From an uncultured Blastocatellia bacterium (GTDB taxonomy: Bacteria; Acidobacteriota; Blastocatellia; Pyrinomonadales; Pyrinomonadaceae): a stretch of DNA of 64,000 nt. The notes below the pieces were generated by a model. That model made no database searches. It was given only the letters and a program-made list of their open reading frames with translations, and was not told the origin of the DNA. Position numbers and translations under genes: made by a program. The DNA is taken from contig CAMLLD010000011.1 of the NCBI GenBank assembly GCA_946480785.1, forward strand, positions 28,704 to 92,703. The letters are read 5' to 3'. Every line of letters begins with the position of its first letter. Within the stretch, counting starts at the first letter, position 1. Below are positions 1 to 8,591 of the stretch, piece after piece.

Positions 1-826
1 GTAACTTAAGCTCCTGCGGCAGCGAGCGAAAAGATGCGAGCGCGGCGTGCACGTCGTCGAGCGACGCGGGTCGCGCGAGCTTCACGCGCGTCGCGACCAT
101 GTGTCCGTCGGCCACGTTGACGCGATGACACTGCGCGCTGACTTTGATCGGCGCATGTTCGATCTGCGAGTCATTGTGCCGGCCGAGTATCTTCGCCGTT
201 TCCTCTTCCATCTTCTCTTCTTCATTGCTGATGTAAGGAACGACGTTGTCGAGAATGTCGAGTGAAGAGACGCCGGGATAACCCGCGCCGGAAAGCGCTT
301 GCAACGTCGTAGCAATCGCGGCTTCGACGCCAAACGCGGCGTGCAACGGCGCGAGGGCGAGAGCGAGTCCGAGCGCCGAGCAGTTTGGATTGGTAACGAT
401 GAAACCACCACGCGGATATTTCGCTTTCTGTCGCTCGAGCAGCGCGAGATGCCCGTGGTTGACTTCGGGAATCAACAGCGGCACGTCTTCGTCCATGCGA
501 AACGCGGAAGAGTTGCTGATCACGGGATAACCGGCGGCGGCAAAACTCGCTTCCGTTTCGCGCGCGATCTCGCCCGGCAAACTGGAAAACACGAGATCGC
601 AATCGAGTGGCGGCGCGGGCGGTTGCACCGGCAAGTGGCGCACGTTTGCGGGCATGTCGCCGCTCAATCGCCACGCGCAAGCCTCGCCGTAATTTTTACC
701 TTGCGATCGATCCGACGCCGCAACCGCGGTCACTTCAAATTGCGGATGGTCCACCAGCAGTTGAATGAAACGCTGCCCGACCATGCCCGTCGCGCCTAGT
801 ATGCCCACTCGATATTTATTACTCAT
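1..826 (-). CDS. asd: Aspartate-semialdehyde dehydrogenase, 3' end beyond the window
   Basis: Reduces aspartyl phosphate to aspartate semialdehyde, the branch compound for lysine/diaminopimelate and threonine/methionine. The open frame runs from ATG at 826 (complement) to the window edge, about 275 codons, with no stop. The N-terminus reads MSNKYRVGILGATGMVGQRF, a Rossmann GATGMVG motif; SNSSAFR follows, and the catalytic-cysteine motif is in VTNPNCSALGL. A later GAGYPGVSSLD stretch and a histidine-containing VSAQCHRVNV segment also fit the fungal/archaeal-type Asd family. The start overlaps the stop of the preceding aminotransferase by four bases (ATGA), so it is the last visible gene of the lysine operon. 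The family identity is secure; only the C-terminus is missing from view. Confidence 0.95.
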   Translation of the reverse strand, partial: MSNKYRVGILGATGMVGQRFIQLLVDHPQFEVTAVAASDRSQGKNYGEACAWRLSGDMPANVRHLPVQPPAPPLDCDLVFSSLPGEIARETEASFAAAGYPVISNSSAFRMDEDVPLLIPEVNHGHLALLERQKAKYPRGGFIVTNPNCSALGLALALAPLHAAFGVEAAIATTLQALSGAGYPGVSSLDILDNVVPYISNEEEKMEEETAKILGRHNDSQIEHAPIKVSAQCHRVNVADGHMVATRVKLARPASLDDVHAALASFRSLPQELKL

Positions 827-1959
827 GGTAATTCCAGACCTCTCTTAATGCGCTCGACTCCTTCAGCGAGTGTTTCGTGATCCGCACAGAAAGACACTCG
901 CAGAAAACCTTCACTCTCGCTGCCAAACGCCGCGCCCGGCACGGTGATCACACGCTGCTCCAGCAAACTCTCCGCGACTTTCATCGATGGTCCAAACTCG
1001 CTCACGTCCAGCATCGTGTAGAACGCGCCTTCCGGCGTCACGGCACGCAGTCCTAACTCCGAATCGATCAGTTTCAATAAATGATCGCGGCGAGCGCGAA
1101 ACGTCTCGCGAAATCCCGCGCGCGCGGTTTCCGCTTCGTCACTCCACGCCACCAGCGAAGCCTTTTGCGAAACAGTCGACGCGCACGTCGTCACGTAACC
1201 ATGTAACACGAGCATCGTTTTGATCACGTCTTCATCGCCGCCGATCCAACCCAGCCGCCAGCCCGTCATGCTCATCGACTTCGACAAACCACTGATGACG
1301 ATCGTCGATTCATAAAACGACGAAGCGGACCCCGGACGCTCCGCTGTGTAAAAGAGTTCCCGATAGATCTCGTCGCTGATCAAATAAGCGCCGTGCTCGC
1401 GCACCGCATCCGCAATCGCGATCAGATCGTCGCGCGAAAGCGTTCGTCCGGTCGGGTTCGACGGACTGATGCAAACAACCACCTTCGTTTGCGGCGACAA
1501 CGCGCGGCGAAACTCTTCCGCGTCAAACGCGAACCCGTTCTCACGCGGCATGCGATAGAACCGCGCCGTTCCTCCCGCCATACGCACGATCGTCGGATAC
1601 GCAACGAAGCCCGGATTCGGCAACAACACCTCATCGCCTTCATCGACGAGCGCAAGCAGCGCGAGATACAAAGCTTCCTGCGATCCGGCGGTGACGATCA
1701 CGCGATCGGGATTCTCATCGAGGTGCGGATACGACGCCGCGATCTTTTCACGCAATGTTTTCAAACCGGCGTGCTGCGTGTAACCGTTCTGTTCCTCGAT
1801 GATGATCTTCGCCGCCGCGCGTCGAATCACGTCGGGCGTCGGTAAGTCGGGCTCACCCAAACCGAGATTGATGCTGCCGGGCAACGCGCGATCGAAGACC
1901 TGCCGGATGACGCTCTTCTCGATGCCCTGCAAACGTTTCGGTGGCGCGAATTTTTTCAA
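823..1959 (-). CDS. dapC: Class I/II PLP aminotransferase, probable N-succinyl-diaminopimelate aminotransferase (DapC role)
   Basis: A 378-residue fold-type I aminotransferase. Visible marks are NLGLGEPDLPTP near residue 31, the SPSNPTGR substrate/PLP motif near 165, SDEIYRE near 195 and SGLSKSMSMTGWRLGW with the PLP-binding lysine near residue 227. The sequence alone says aspartate-aminotransferase-like. The specific role is inferred from position: it lies between dapD (succinylase) and asd in an operon that also has a desuccinylase, and the succinylase pathway lacks only this transamination step. It overlaps dapD by four bases upstream and asd by four downstream. It could also act as a general aspartate aminotransferase; the gene symbol is a context-based assignment. 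Confidence 0.85.
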   Translation of the reverse strand: MKKFAPPKRLQGIEKSVIRQVFDRALPGSINLGLGEPDLPTPDVIRRAAAKIIIEEQNGYTQHAGLKTLREKIAASYPHLDENPDRVIVTAGSQEALYLALLALVDEGDEVLLPNPGFVAYPTIVRMAGGTARFYRMPRENGFAFDAEEFRRALSPQTKVVVCISPSNPTGRTLSRDDLIAIADAVREHGAYLISDEIYRELFYTAERPGSASSFYESTIVISGLSKSMSMTGWRLGWIGGDEDVIKTMLVLHGYVTTCASTVSQKASLVAWSDEAETARAGFRETFRARRDHLLKLIDSELGLRAVTPEGAFYTMLDVSEFGPSMKVAESLLEQRVITVPGAAFGSESEGFLRVSFCADHETLAEGVERIKRGLELP

Positions 1960-2789
1960 CGCAGATAGTCCTCGAGTTGCACCGCCGTGTCAGTCTTCTC
2001 GTCGCGATACTTCACGATGACGGGAGCGTAAAGCGAGAGGCCCCACTTTCTTCCCTGCTCGGTTTGCACCGCGCGCGAGCCGGGCACGACGACCGCGCCC
2101 GCGGGAATCTCGAGCGGCGATTCGTTTCGGCGTTGATAGATCTCGTTGCGCACGAGATCGTAAACGGGTGTCGAGCCGGTGAGGATCGTGCCGCTTGCGA
2201 GCACGGCGCGCTCGCGCACGATCGCGCCTTCGTAAACTCCGCAGTTGCCGCCAACCAAAACGTCGTCTTCGACGATCACCGGCATCGCGCCCACCGGTTC
2301 GAGCACGCCGCCGATCTGCGCCGCGGCTGAGATGTGCACGCGCTTTCCGATCTGCGCGCAGGAACCGACGAGCGCGTGGCTGTCGATCATCGTGCCTTCG
2401 TCGATGTAAGCGCCCGCGTTCACGAACATCGGCGGCATGCAAACTACGCCCGGCGCGATGTAAGCGCCGTCGCGAATCGTCGAACCGCCCGGCACGATGC
2501 GCACGTTCTCGCTCATCTCGGTCGGCCGCGCGGGATACGTGTCTTTATCAAAGAACTTGAAACTGTTGCCCACGGACATGTCGGTGAGCGCGCCCATGCG
2601 AAAGCCGAGCAGCAATCCCTGCTTGACCCAACGATGGACCAGCCAAACGCCGTCGACATTTCTTTCGGCGGCGCGGACCTCGCCGCGATTGAGCGCACGC
2701 TTGAACTCGTCGAACACAGCCCTGTCGGCCGGCGTGAAGTTTCCGTCCCGGCGCAGAGCGATCTGTTCGATTTGTTCACGCAACGGCAT
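1956..2789 (-). CDS. dapD: 2,3,4,5-tetrahydropyridine-2,6-dicarboxylate N-succinyltransferase
   Basis: Transfers succinyl from succinyl-CoA to tetrahydrodipicolinate in the succinylase branch of DAP/lysine synthesis. The 277-residue length is normal for DapD. An alpha-helical N-domain (MPLREQIEQIALRRD) is followed by a left-handed beta-helix of hexapeptide repeats from about residue 100 to 240, with the typical stretches VPGGSTIRDGAYIAPGVVCM, YIDEGTMIDSHALVGSCAQI and VGGNCGVYEG. The C-terminus carries PAGAVVVPGSRAV. It overlaps dapA by 14 bases and the aminotransferase by four, so translation is tightly coupled. Its presence shows that this organism uses the succinylase route rather than the DapL or acetylase route. 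Confidence 0.96.
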   Translation of the reverse strand: MPLREQIEQIALRRDGNFTPADRAVFDEFKRALNRGEVRAAERNVDGVWLVHRWVKQGLLLGFRMGALTDMSVGNSFKFFDKDTYPARPTEMSENVRIVPGGSTIRDGAYIAPGVVCMPPMFVNAGAYIDEGTMIDSHALVGSCAQIGKRVHISAAAQIGGVLEPVGAMPVIVEDDVLVGGNCGVYEGAIVRERAVLASGTILTGSTPVYDLVRNEIYQRRNESPLEIPAGAVVVPGSRAVQTEQGRKWGLSLYAPVIVKYRDEKTDTAVQLEDYLR

Positions 2790-3699
2790 GCGAACTTTCC
2801 TGCAACAAGCCGATCTCGCTGAGGATCTCGCGCATGCGCGCGCGCGTCTTTTCCTGCACGGGCACGAGCGGCAGACGCAGCTTCTCTTCGATCATGCCCA
2901 TGAGGGCGAGCGCGGCTTTCACTGGACCAGGACTTGACTCGATGAAGTTTCCCTCCATCAGCGGCAGCAACTTGTAGTGCAGCGCGCGCGCTTCATCCCA
3001 GTTGCCGGCGAGCGCTTCGTTGTTGAGGCGCGACATCAATTCCGGCGCTTCGTTTGAAGCGACCGAGATCAAGCCTTCAGCGCCGAGCGCGATCATGGGA
3101 AGCGTGAGTGAGTCATCGCCGGAGATCACGCGGAAGTTCTCCGGCCGGCCGCGGAGGATTTCCATGATCTGCGAGAGATTGCCGGACGCTTCTTTGACCG
3201 CGACGATGTTTTCGACGTCGCGCGCGAGACGCAGCGTGGTTTCGGCGGCGATGTTGGAAGACGTGCGGCCCGGCACGTTGTAGATGACTACGGGAAAGTT
3301 GTTGACGGCTTCAGCGATCGCGCGGAAGTGTTGATAGAGACCTTCCTGCGTCGGCTTGTTGTAATAAGGAGCGACGCAGAGGGCGGCGTCGGCGCCGAGC
3401 GAACGTGCGGCGCGCGCTTTCTCGATCGCGACGGCGGTGGAATTGCTGCCTGCGCCGGCGATCACTTTCGCGCGTCCGCGCGCGAGCTCGATGGTGGTGC
3501 GAATCACGAGCTCGTTTTCCGCGTCAGACATCGTCACGCTTTCGCCCGTGGTGCCGCAGGGAACGAGCACCTTCACGCCGCCGGCAATCTGATATTCAAT
3601 CAGCTCGCGCAGGCGTCGATCGTCAACCGCGCCTTCGCTGGTGAAAGGAGTAATGAGGGCGGTGGCACAGCCACGAAGCCAATCTGCTTTTAAGGTCAT
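2776..3699 (-). CDS. dapA: 4-hydroxy-tetrahydrodipicolinate synthase
   Basis: Condenses pyruvate with aspartate semialdehyde, the first committed step to DAP and lysine. This is a 307-residue TIM-barrel protein of the DapA/NanA family. CGTTGESVTMSD carries the tandem threonines of the active site, YNVPGRTSSN the catalytic tyrosine, and IVAVKEASGNL the Schiff-base lysine. The start at 3699 is supported by a GGAGG ribosome-binding site about eight bases upstream. It is separated from dapB by 44 bases, the widest gap inside the operon after the one behind lysC, and its 3' end overlaps dapD. Nothing unusual is seen. Confidence 0.97.
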   Translation of the reverse strand: MTLKADWLRGCATALITPFTSEGAVDDRRLRELIEYQIAGGVKVLVPCGTTGESVTMSDAENELVIRTTIELARGRAKVIAGAGSNSTAVAIEKARAARSLGADAALCVAPYYNKPTQEGLYQHFRAIAEAVNNFPVVIYNVPGRTSSNIAAETTLRLARDVENIVAVKEASGNLSQIMEILRGRPENFRVISGDDSLTLPMIALGAEGLISVASNEAPELMSRLNNEALAGNWDEARALHYKLLPLMEGNFIESSPGPVKAALALMGMIEEKLRLPLVPVQEKTRARMREILSEIGLLQESSHAVA

Positions 3700-3743
3700 A
3701 GCGCCTCCAGGTAAGGAAATTAGAGATTCACAACTTCGTACGC

Positions 3744-4442
3744 TTACAAGTTCACAACGTCTTCCATAACTTCAGAAAACTCAAACACGCCTGTCTTGCC
3801 GGCGACCCAATGCGCAGCGACCAAGGCTCCGGACGCGAATCCCCTTCTTGATCGTGCGCTGTGCACGAGCAGCACCTGATCCCCCTCGGAGTCGAAACCG
3901 ACGCGATGCGTGCCGGGAATGTAACCGGCGCGCGTCGAAGCCGTGGGAATGTCTGGTCCAAGATGCTTCGCCATCAGGTCGCGCAGTTGCAACGCGGTGC
4001 CCGAGGGAGCGTCGCGTTTGCGCATGTGATGCGCTTCTTCGATAAACGGCGCGTAGTTCTCAACGGAAGCGAACAATTCCGCGGCCCGCTCGACGATGCG
4101 ATAAAAAAGGTTCACACCGATCGAGAAGTTGGCCCCGTAGACGAGCGCGGCGGAGTGTTCGGCGACGATCTGTCTCGCAGTTTGTTCGTGCGCTTTCCAG
4201 CCGGTCGTTCCCTCGACGAGTGGAACGCCAGCGCGCGCGCACGCTTCGATGTTTCTGAGCACTGCCTCGCCGACTGAAAAGTCGATCGCGACGTCGTGAC
4301 CGCGCAGTTTCTCGGCCAACTGATCGGGATTTAAATCCCGGTCCTTTGACGTGACGACAGTCGCTACCTCATCACCAGCGGCCTTTGCTTCCGCGGCGAC
4401 GAGTTGGCCCATCGCTCCGTTTCCGATCAGCGCGATTCTCAT
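3744..4442 (-). CDS. dapB: 4-hydroxy-tetrahydrodipicolinate reductase
   Basis: NAD(P)H-dependent reductase producing tetrahydrodipicolinate, the substrate of DapD. The N-terminal nucleotide-binding motif is GNGAMGQLVA at residues 7-16, and the substrate motif is EAHHMRKRDAPSGTA, the DapB signature with arginine where many homologues have lysine before DAPSGT. At 232 residues it is shorter than the roughly 270 of the E. coli protein but typical of compact DapB forms. The ATG overlaps the desuccinylase stop by four bases. Its position between dapE-like and dapA genes confirms the assignment. Confidence 0.95.
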   Translation of the reverse strand: MRIALIGNGAMGQLVAAEAKAAGDEVATVVTSKDRDLNPDQLAEKLRGHDVAIDFSVGEAVLRNIEACARAGVPLVEGTTGWKAHEQTARQIVAEHSAALVYGANFSIGVNLFYRIVERAAELFASVENYAPFIEEAHHMRKRDAPSGTALQLRDLMAKHLGPDIPTASTRAGYIPGTHRVGFDSEGDQVLLVHSARSRRGFASGALVAAHWVAGKTGVFEFSEVMEDVVNL

Positions 4443-5440
4443 AACTTATTCAATCTGTCTACAAGCGCGACGTAAAGGTCGATCGCCCGCTCGAGCTCAG
4501 GCTTCGCGATGCGCTCGTGCTCCGTGTGCGCATCGAGAATCGAACCCGGCCCGAGCAACAGCGGCTTGCCCCAGTTCGCGAGATAAGGCACATCGGTCGT
4601 GAAGCGCACCACGCAATCGTCAAAGCCCGGCACTGAAAACAACCGCACCGGATTGTGCGCTGACGCATATTCCACTTGCGCGCGACCCGCGACGGCCGCT
4701 TCGACCAATCTTTTGACCTGCTCTATATCCGTCACGAGCCGAATTTGCAATTCCGCGCGCGCGTGATCGGGAATCACGTTTGGCCGTGTGCCGCCCTCGA
4801 GCACGCCGATGTTGCACGTCGTGTCGCCGAAGAAATCGTCGCTGGGCCACGCGCACGCGCGCACATCGTTCAGCACGTCTAGCAGTTTTTCGATCGCCGA
4901 ATCACCTGCTTCGGGATAAGCCGAGTGGGCCGCGCGCCCTTCTGTTGTGAGGATGAAGCGCAGCGAGCCTTTCGTGCCGGTGGCGAGGCGATTATCTGTA
5001 GGCTCACCGTTGATAAGAAAGCGACACTCGCGCGCGAGCGGATGTTCGTTCGCGGCTTGCGCGCCCGCGCTGCTGAGTTCTTCGTCGACTGTGAACAGGA
5101 AGCCGAGCTCCTTCATGCCGTTTGCGCGCAGTCGTTCCACCGCGTGAATCTGCGCGGCGATGATGCCTTTCGCGTCGCACGAGCCGCGACCGTGAATGTA
5201 TTCCGCGTCTTCGCGCGACGGGATGAACGGCGGCACCGTGTCCATGTGCGTGGAGAACACGATGCGCGGCGCTGCCGTGGTAGTCGCGATGATGTTGAAA
5301 CGATCCCCGGTGACGTGTTGGCGCTCGACGTTGTAACCGAGAGTTTCGAGATGAGCAGCGAGAAACTCAGCGACGGGCCTTTCGTCACCCGTGAGCGACG
5401 GGATGTCGATTAGTTGGCGAGTGAGATTAACTAAGGTCAT
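4439..5440 (-). CDS. dapE: M20 family metallo-deacylase, probable succinyl-diaminopimelate desuccinylase
   Basis: A 333-residue M20 (ArgE/DapE/carboxypeptidase G2) zinc hydrolase. The metal-site motifs are visible: FSTHMDTVPPF near residue 82, GRGSCDAKG near 106, the catalytic glutamates in TVDEELSSAG, and a terminal histidine in DAHTEHERI. A dimerisation lid lies between, with the GRAAHSAYP motif. Family membership is sure; the DapE substrate is inferred from the operon, which otherwise has every succinylase-branch enzyme. An ArgE or LysK-like substrate is the main alternative. It sits 37 bases after lysC and overlaps dapB by four bases. Confidence 0.85.
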   Translation of the reverse strand: MTLVNLTRQLIDIPSLTGDERPVAEFLAAHLETLGYNVERQHVTGDRFNIIATTTAAPRIVFSTHMDTVPPFIPSREDAEYIHGRGSCDAKGIIAAQIHAVERLRANGMKELGFLFTVDEELSSAGAQAANEHPLARECRFLINGEPTDNRLATGTKGSLRFILTTEGRAAHSAYPEAGDSAIEKLLDVLNDVRACAWPSDDFFGDTTCNIGVLEGGTRPNVIPDHARAELQIRLVTDIEQVKRLVEAAVAGRAQVEYASAHNPVRLFSVPGFDDCVVRFTTDVPYLANWGKPLLLGPGSILDAHTEHERIAKPELERAIDLYVALVDRLNKL

Positions 5441-5477
5441 CTCTTGCTTTGAGAGCTGCTTTCCCGAATGGAACTAC

Positions 5478-6893
5478 TTACGCCAGGGCGCAAACCAGAC
5501 GTCTGCGCTGCCAGCGTTCCGTGCTCGCGGCAGTTGCTGCTTCGCCGAAAAATGCTTCGTGCAATCGTTGCACTGCTTCGTTGACGCGCTTCTCATCAAT
5601 CGCGAACGTGATGTTGATGCTCGAAGCGCCCTGCGAAATCATGTTGACGTTGATGTCGCTGATGGTGCTGAAGACGCGCGCGGCGATTCCCGGCGTGCCG
5701 CGCAAACCTTCACCGACCACGCAAATGATTGCCCGTCCCTTCTCGACCCGCACCGTGCCGAGTTGTTCGAGTTCCGCGACGATGTCCGGCAGCGAACGAT
5801 TATCATCGAGCGAAAGCGAAACGCTCACTTCGGAAGTGGTGACGACGTCCACGACAGTGCGATGTCGATCGAACACTTCGAAGAGCGCGCGCAGAAAACC
5901 GTAAGAGCCGAGCATACGCGCGGAAGTGATCTGCACGGTCGTGACGCCGGTCTTGTGCGCGATGGCTTTGATCGTGCGCGGTGATGCTTCTGTTTGTGGG
6001 CCAACGAGCGTGCCGCGTTGATCGGGCTGGCGCGAGTTGCAGATGCGAACCGGAATGCGATCTTCGATCGCGGGTTGAATCGTCTTTGGATGCAGCACCT
6101 TCGCGCCGAAGTAAGCGAGTTCGGAGGCCTCGCCGTAAGACAAGCGAATCACCGTGTACGCGTCGGGAACGACACGTGGATCGGCGGTCAGGACTCCGGT
6201 AACGTCGGTCCAGATCTGTATCTCCGCGGAGCAAAGCGCGGTGCCGAGAATCGCGGCTGTGTAGTCAGAGCCACCGCGGCCGAGCGTTGTTGTCGCTCCT
6301 TCTTTGGTCGCGCCGATGAAGCCGCCGACTACGGGAACGATCTGTTCTTCGACGAGCGACAGCAGTGTCTGCCGGGAGCACGCAAACGTTTCCATCATCA
6401 ACGGCGCCGCGCACGTGTATTCATCATTCGTAACGATACACTCGCGCGGATGAACCTGCTGCGCCTTCACTCCGCGCTCTTTCAGCACTTCCGCGAGCAG
6501 CCGACTCGAAAGCAGTTCGCCAAACGAAACGATCGCATCCTGCGCCGCGCGGCAATCGCCACGTTCGTTCGCGATCTCTCGCAGGAACTTTTCGATCTGC
6601 GCGGCGGCTTCGTTTAAGTAAGCGAGAAATCCGCCCGCCGTTTCGCGTGAGAGTAATTCTTCGGTCGCAATCCGATGTCGCTCAAACGTGTCCTTTAAAG
6701 AAACGATCGCGTAATCCGCACCGCGCTCACTTGCGAGGCGCACGCTCGCCAGCAGCGCGTCAGTCACACCGCTCATCGCCGACACCACGACCACAGGCGC
6801 AGCTTCCTGCTCGCGCGCAACGATACGGGCGACGTTCTCAAGTGCGGCTGCGTCAGCGACTGACGTTCCGCCGAATTTCATCACGATCGACAT
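5478..6893 (-). CDS. lysC: Aspartate kinase
   Basis: Phosphorylates aspartate, the first step of the aspartate amino-acid family. MSIVMKFGGTSVADA at the N-terminus is the conserved KFGGTSV kinase motif, and GRGGSDYTAAILG follows near residue 210. Two ACT regulatory modules occupy the last ~150 residues (VTTVQITSARMLGSYGFL and IICVVGEGLRGTPGIAARVF), so lysine or threonine feedback is likely. The start at 6893 gives 471 residues; the open frame extends upstream to 7013 but only through riboswitch and terminator sequence. No strong Shine-Dalgarno is seen. It is the first gene after the lysine riboswitch and heads the dap operon. Confidence 0.96.
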   Translation of the reverse strand: MSIVMKFGGTSVADAAALENVARIVAREQEAAPVVVVSAMSGVTDALLASVRLASERGADYAIVSLKDTFERHRIATEELLSRETAGGFLAYLNEAAAQIEKFLREIANERGDCRAAQDAIVSFGELLSSRLLAEVLKERGVKAQQVHPRECIVTNDEYTCAAPLMMETFACSRQTLLSLVEEQIVPVVGGFIGATKEGATTTLGRGGSDYTAAILGTALCSAEIQIWTDVTGVLTADPRVVPDAYTVIRLSYGEASELAYFGAKVLHPKTIQPAIEDRIPVRICNSRQPDQRGTLVGPQTEASPRTIKAIAHKTGVTTVQITSARMLGSYGFLRALFEVFDRHRTVVDVVTTSEVSVSLSLDDNRSLPDIVAELEQLGTVRVEKGRAIICVVGEGLRGTPGIAARVFSTISDINVNMISQGASSINITFAIDEKRVNEAVQRLHEAFFGEAATAASTERWQRRRLVCALA

Positions 6894-6913
6894 GCGACAA
6901 CTCTCGACAAAGC

Positions 6914-6951
6914 AAAAAGGCCGGTCGCGAGTGATACACGACCGACCTTTT
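6914..6951 (-). terminator. Riboswitch-controlled intrinsic terminator before lysC
   Basis: Read on the minus strand, GGTCGGTCG pairs with CGCGACCGGCC around a short loop and is followed directly by a run of five T, an intrinsic terminator ending about 20 bases before the lysC start. Its position directly behind the lysine aptamer is the standard arrangement for transcription attenuation. A further perfect 8-bp stem (ATTCGTCA/TGACGAAT, 6962-6997) lies between aptamer and terminator and may take part in the switch. Confidence 0.85.
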
Positions 6952-6999
6952 CGAGATCGAAAATTCGTCACGCGCGTTGCTGACGTGCGCTGACGAATC

Positions 7000-7195
7000 G
7001 TTTGTCGTAGCACTCCACCGGTACGCGTCCAACAGATGGACGACGCGGTGACAGTCCCGCGGATTTAGCCGCGGCAACCAACTCGCTGCCGTTCGAGGAA
7101 ACGACCGCGAGCTTCGGCGACCCACCCCTTTCAGCAAACCCGTCCTTCGCTTCCGGCTTGCTTACTCTTGGAGGTCGCGCCTCTACTCGCTGAAA
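7000..7195 (-). promoter_or_regulatory. Lysine riboswitch (L box)
   Basis: On the minus strand the segment shows the conserved blocks of the lysine aptamer in the right order: TAGAGGCGCG, then CCAAGAGTAAGC (loop-E element), a variable arm, GAAAGGGGTGGGTCGCCGAAGC, and further 3' GGGACTGTCACCG and GGAGTGCTAC closing toward P1. The aptamer is followed by an intrinsic terminator and then lysC, so lysine binding should stop transcription of the complete lysC-dap-asd operon. The boundaries are approximate, taken from the P1 strands. Confidence 0.92.
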
Positions 7196-7218
7196 AAGAT
7201 CTACTGAAATGTTCGCAC

Positions 7219-7247
7219 AACTTAGCGAGAACGCTTTCGGATGTCAA
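7219..7247 (-). promoter_or_regulatory. Sigma-70-like promoter of the lysine operon
   Basis: On the minus strand a perfect -35 TTGACA (7242-7247) is followed after 17 bases by TAAGTT (7219-7224) as a weak -10. Transcription would begin near 7212, about 17 bases before the lysine riboswitch. The -35 lies nine bases from the arm of the large palindrome at 7256-7371. Confidence 0.6.
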
Positions 7248-7255
7248 GATCAAGT

Positions 7256-7371
7256 ACTGGGTCAGTTTGAGTTGAGCGCCTCTTTGGAGTGCGGTGCCTT
7301 AGCACCGCTTTGGCCAAAGCGCCGACAAGTCGGCGCACTCCAGGGAGGCGCTCAACTCAAACTGACCCAGT
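7256..7371. repeat. Large nested palindrome, dispersed repeat copy 1
   Basis: Perfect 27-bp inverted arms (7256-7282 and 7345-7371) enclose a 62-bp core. The core itself contains inverted GGAGTGC/GCACTCC, a GGTGCCTTAGCACC hairpin, a CTTTGGCCAAAG centre and a GCGCCGACAAGTCGGCGC hairpin. The core recurs at 36609-36664 with a few changes, so it is a dispersed element rather than a single terminator. It lies between the convergently facing end of the TonB-like gene and the lysine operon promoter. Confidence 0.85.
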
Positions 7372-7381
7372 GCCCTCCAGG

Positions 7382-8425
7382 TCAATACAGATTGAAATTG
7401 TATTCGAGTTGCATGCGCACCGACACCGCATGGCCGTTCTTCAGCGCCGGTACGAATTTGATCTGACGCGCGGCGGCAATCGCTCGGTCGGTGAGTCCGA
7501 ATGGCAACGTGTTGAGCGCGCGTATCTGGACTACTTCACCGGAGCTCGCGAAGATCGCGCGCAGCGTGACCGTGCCCGTGACCTGATTGCGTCGCGCTTC
7601 TTCGGTGTATTGCGGTTCTGGTTTTTGTAAGAGTCGCGCGCGTTGATCGACTTCCGCGCTACTGAAGCTTCGGCCGTAGCCCCCCGCGGCGCCTCCGACT
7701 CCGAATCCACAACAACCGTTTTCTCCGTAACCACCGCCGGTGTTGCCGTTACTGCCTGGTCCAACACCTGGACCATCGTCCGAGCCGATGCCGAGACCTC
7801 TGCCGGTTCCGATGCCTTCACCTTCACCGGGACCGTTTGATTGTGTCGTCGAGGTTGATCTCGGATCGCCATAAACAGGGCCATCCAGATCCTTCCAGAG
7901 TGCCGGATCGATGTCGATGCCGGCGACGGGAAGTGTTGGTGGATTGAGTGGAGGAGTAGTCGGGATGGCGGCCAGCACTTTCGAAGGCGGTGGCAGCTCG
8001 CCGGTTTGCTGAGGTAGCGGCGCGTGATCGCCGCCGCCACCGCCGCCGTGCGCTTGTTGTCGTCGCGGGCCGGAGCCTTCGCCCGTGCCTTCGTTGAAAC
8101 CGACACGTCCCGCCCCTGCTATTGGTTCGTAGATCACAACGTCGGGGGACTGGTCATCATCGATCGCGAGCCGGTCAAGCCTCGTCGTTGTTGGACTCTT
8201 CAACACGACGACAAGGACCACAGTTGCTACAGCCGCAGCGAGAATGATCCGCGGATTGCGTAACAATGCGCGCGCCGACTGCGCTACGAATCCACGCGGA
8301 TCTTTTTTGAATTCATCTTTAACAAACGCGATCTGCATCGCGAGCCGGCTGAGTAAGAGTTTGTGTTCGAGTACGGTGGGTTGATACGCGTGCGCACGCG
8401 TAGCACTAGAGTAGTTCGCGCTCAT
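7382..8425 (-). CDS. TonB-like energy transducer protein
   Basis: A 347-residue inner-membrane protein. The N-terminal cytoplasmic part (~65 residues) is followed by one membrane segment, IILAAAVATVVLVVVL near residue 75-90. A long glycine/proline-rich periplasmic stretch follows, including a Gly-rich GIGTGRGLGIGSDDGPGVG run. The C-terminal ~90 residues resemble the TonB C-domain (RLLQKPEPQYTEEARRNQVTGTV, VVQIRALNTLPFGLTDRAI, FVPALKNGHAVSVRM). It would link proton-motive force to outer-membrane receptors such as the Oar-type one in this window, or act as one of the many TonB-like proteins found in Acidobacteriota. No ExbB/ExbD genes are adjacent. Confidence 0.85.
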   Translation of the reverse strand: MSANYSSATRAHAYQPTVLEHKLLLSRLAMQIAFVKDEFKKDPRGFVAQSARALLRNPRIILAAAVATVVLVVVLKSPTTTRLDRLAIDDDQSPDVVIYEPIAGAGRVGFNEGTGEGSGPRRQQAHGGGGGGDHAPLPQQTGELPPPSKVLAAIPTTPPLNPPTLPVAGIDIDPALWKDLDGPVYGDPRSTSTTQSNGPGEGEGIGTGRGLGIGSDDGPGVGPGSNGNTGGGYGENGCCGFGVGGAAGGYGRSFSSAEVDQRARLLQKPEPQYTEEARRNQVTGTVTLRAIFASSGEVVQIRALNTLPFGLTDRAIAAARQIKFVPALKNGHAVSVRMQLEYNFNLY

Positions 8426-8591
8426 CTCAGAACCTCTTTTGGAACAGAAGACCTGCGGACGCGGGGAGCCTCTACTGCTGTATTACCGGGACAATCGAAA
8501 AAGTTGCGTTAAGAGGAGACGATTTAACGGTCGCCGTGAGACGACCGTGTCGATCGCGATTTGAGATGAGGCGCGGTGCGAATGGGATGTC

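Noticed and set aside
7209..7630. Plus-strand frames across the palindrome and the TonB-like gene end
   Set aside because: They translate the repeat element and the antisense of the TonB C-domain.
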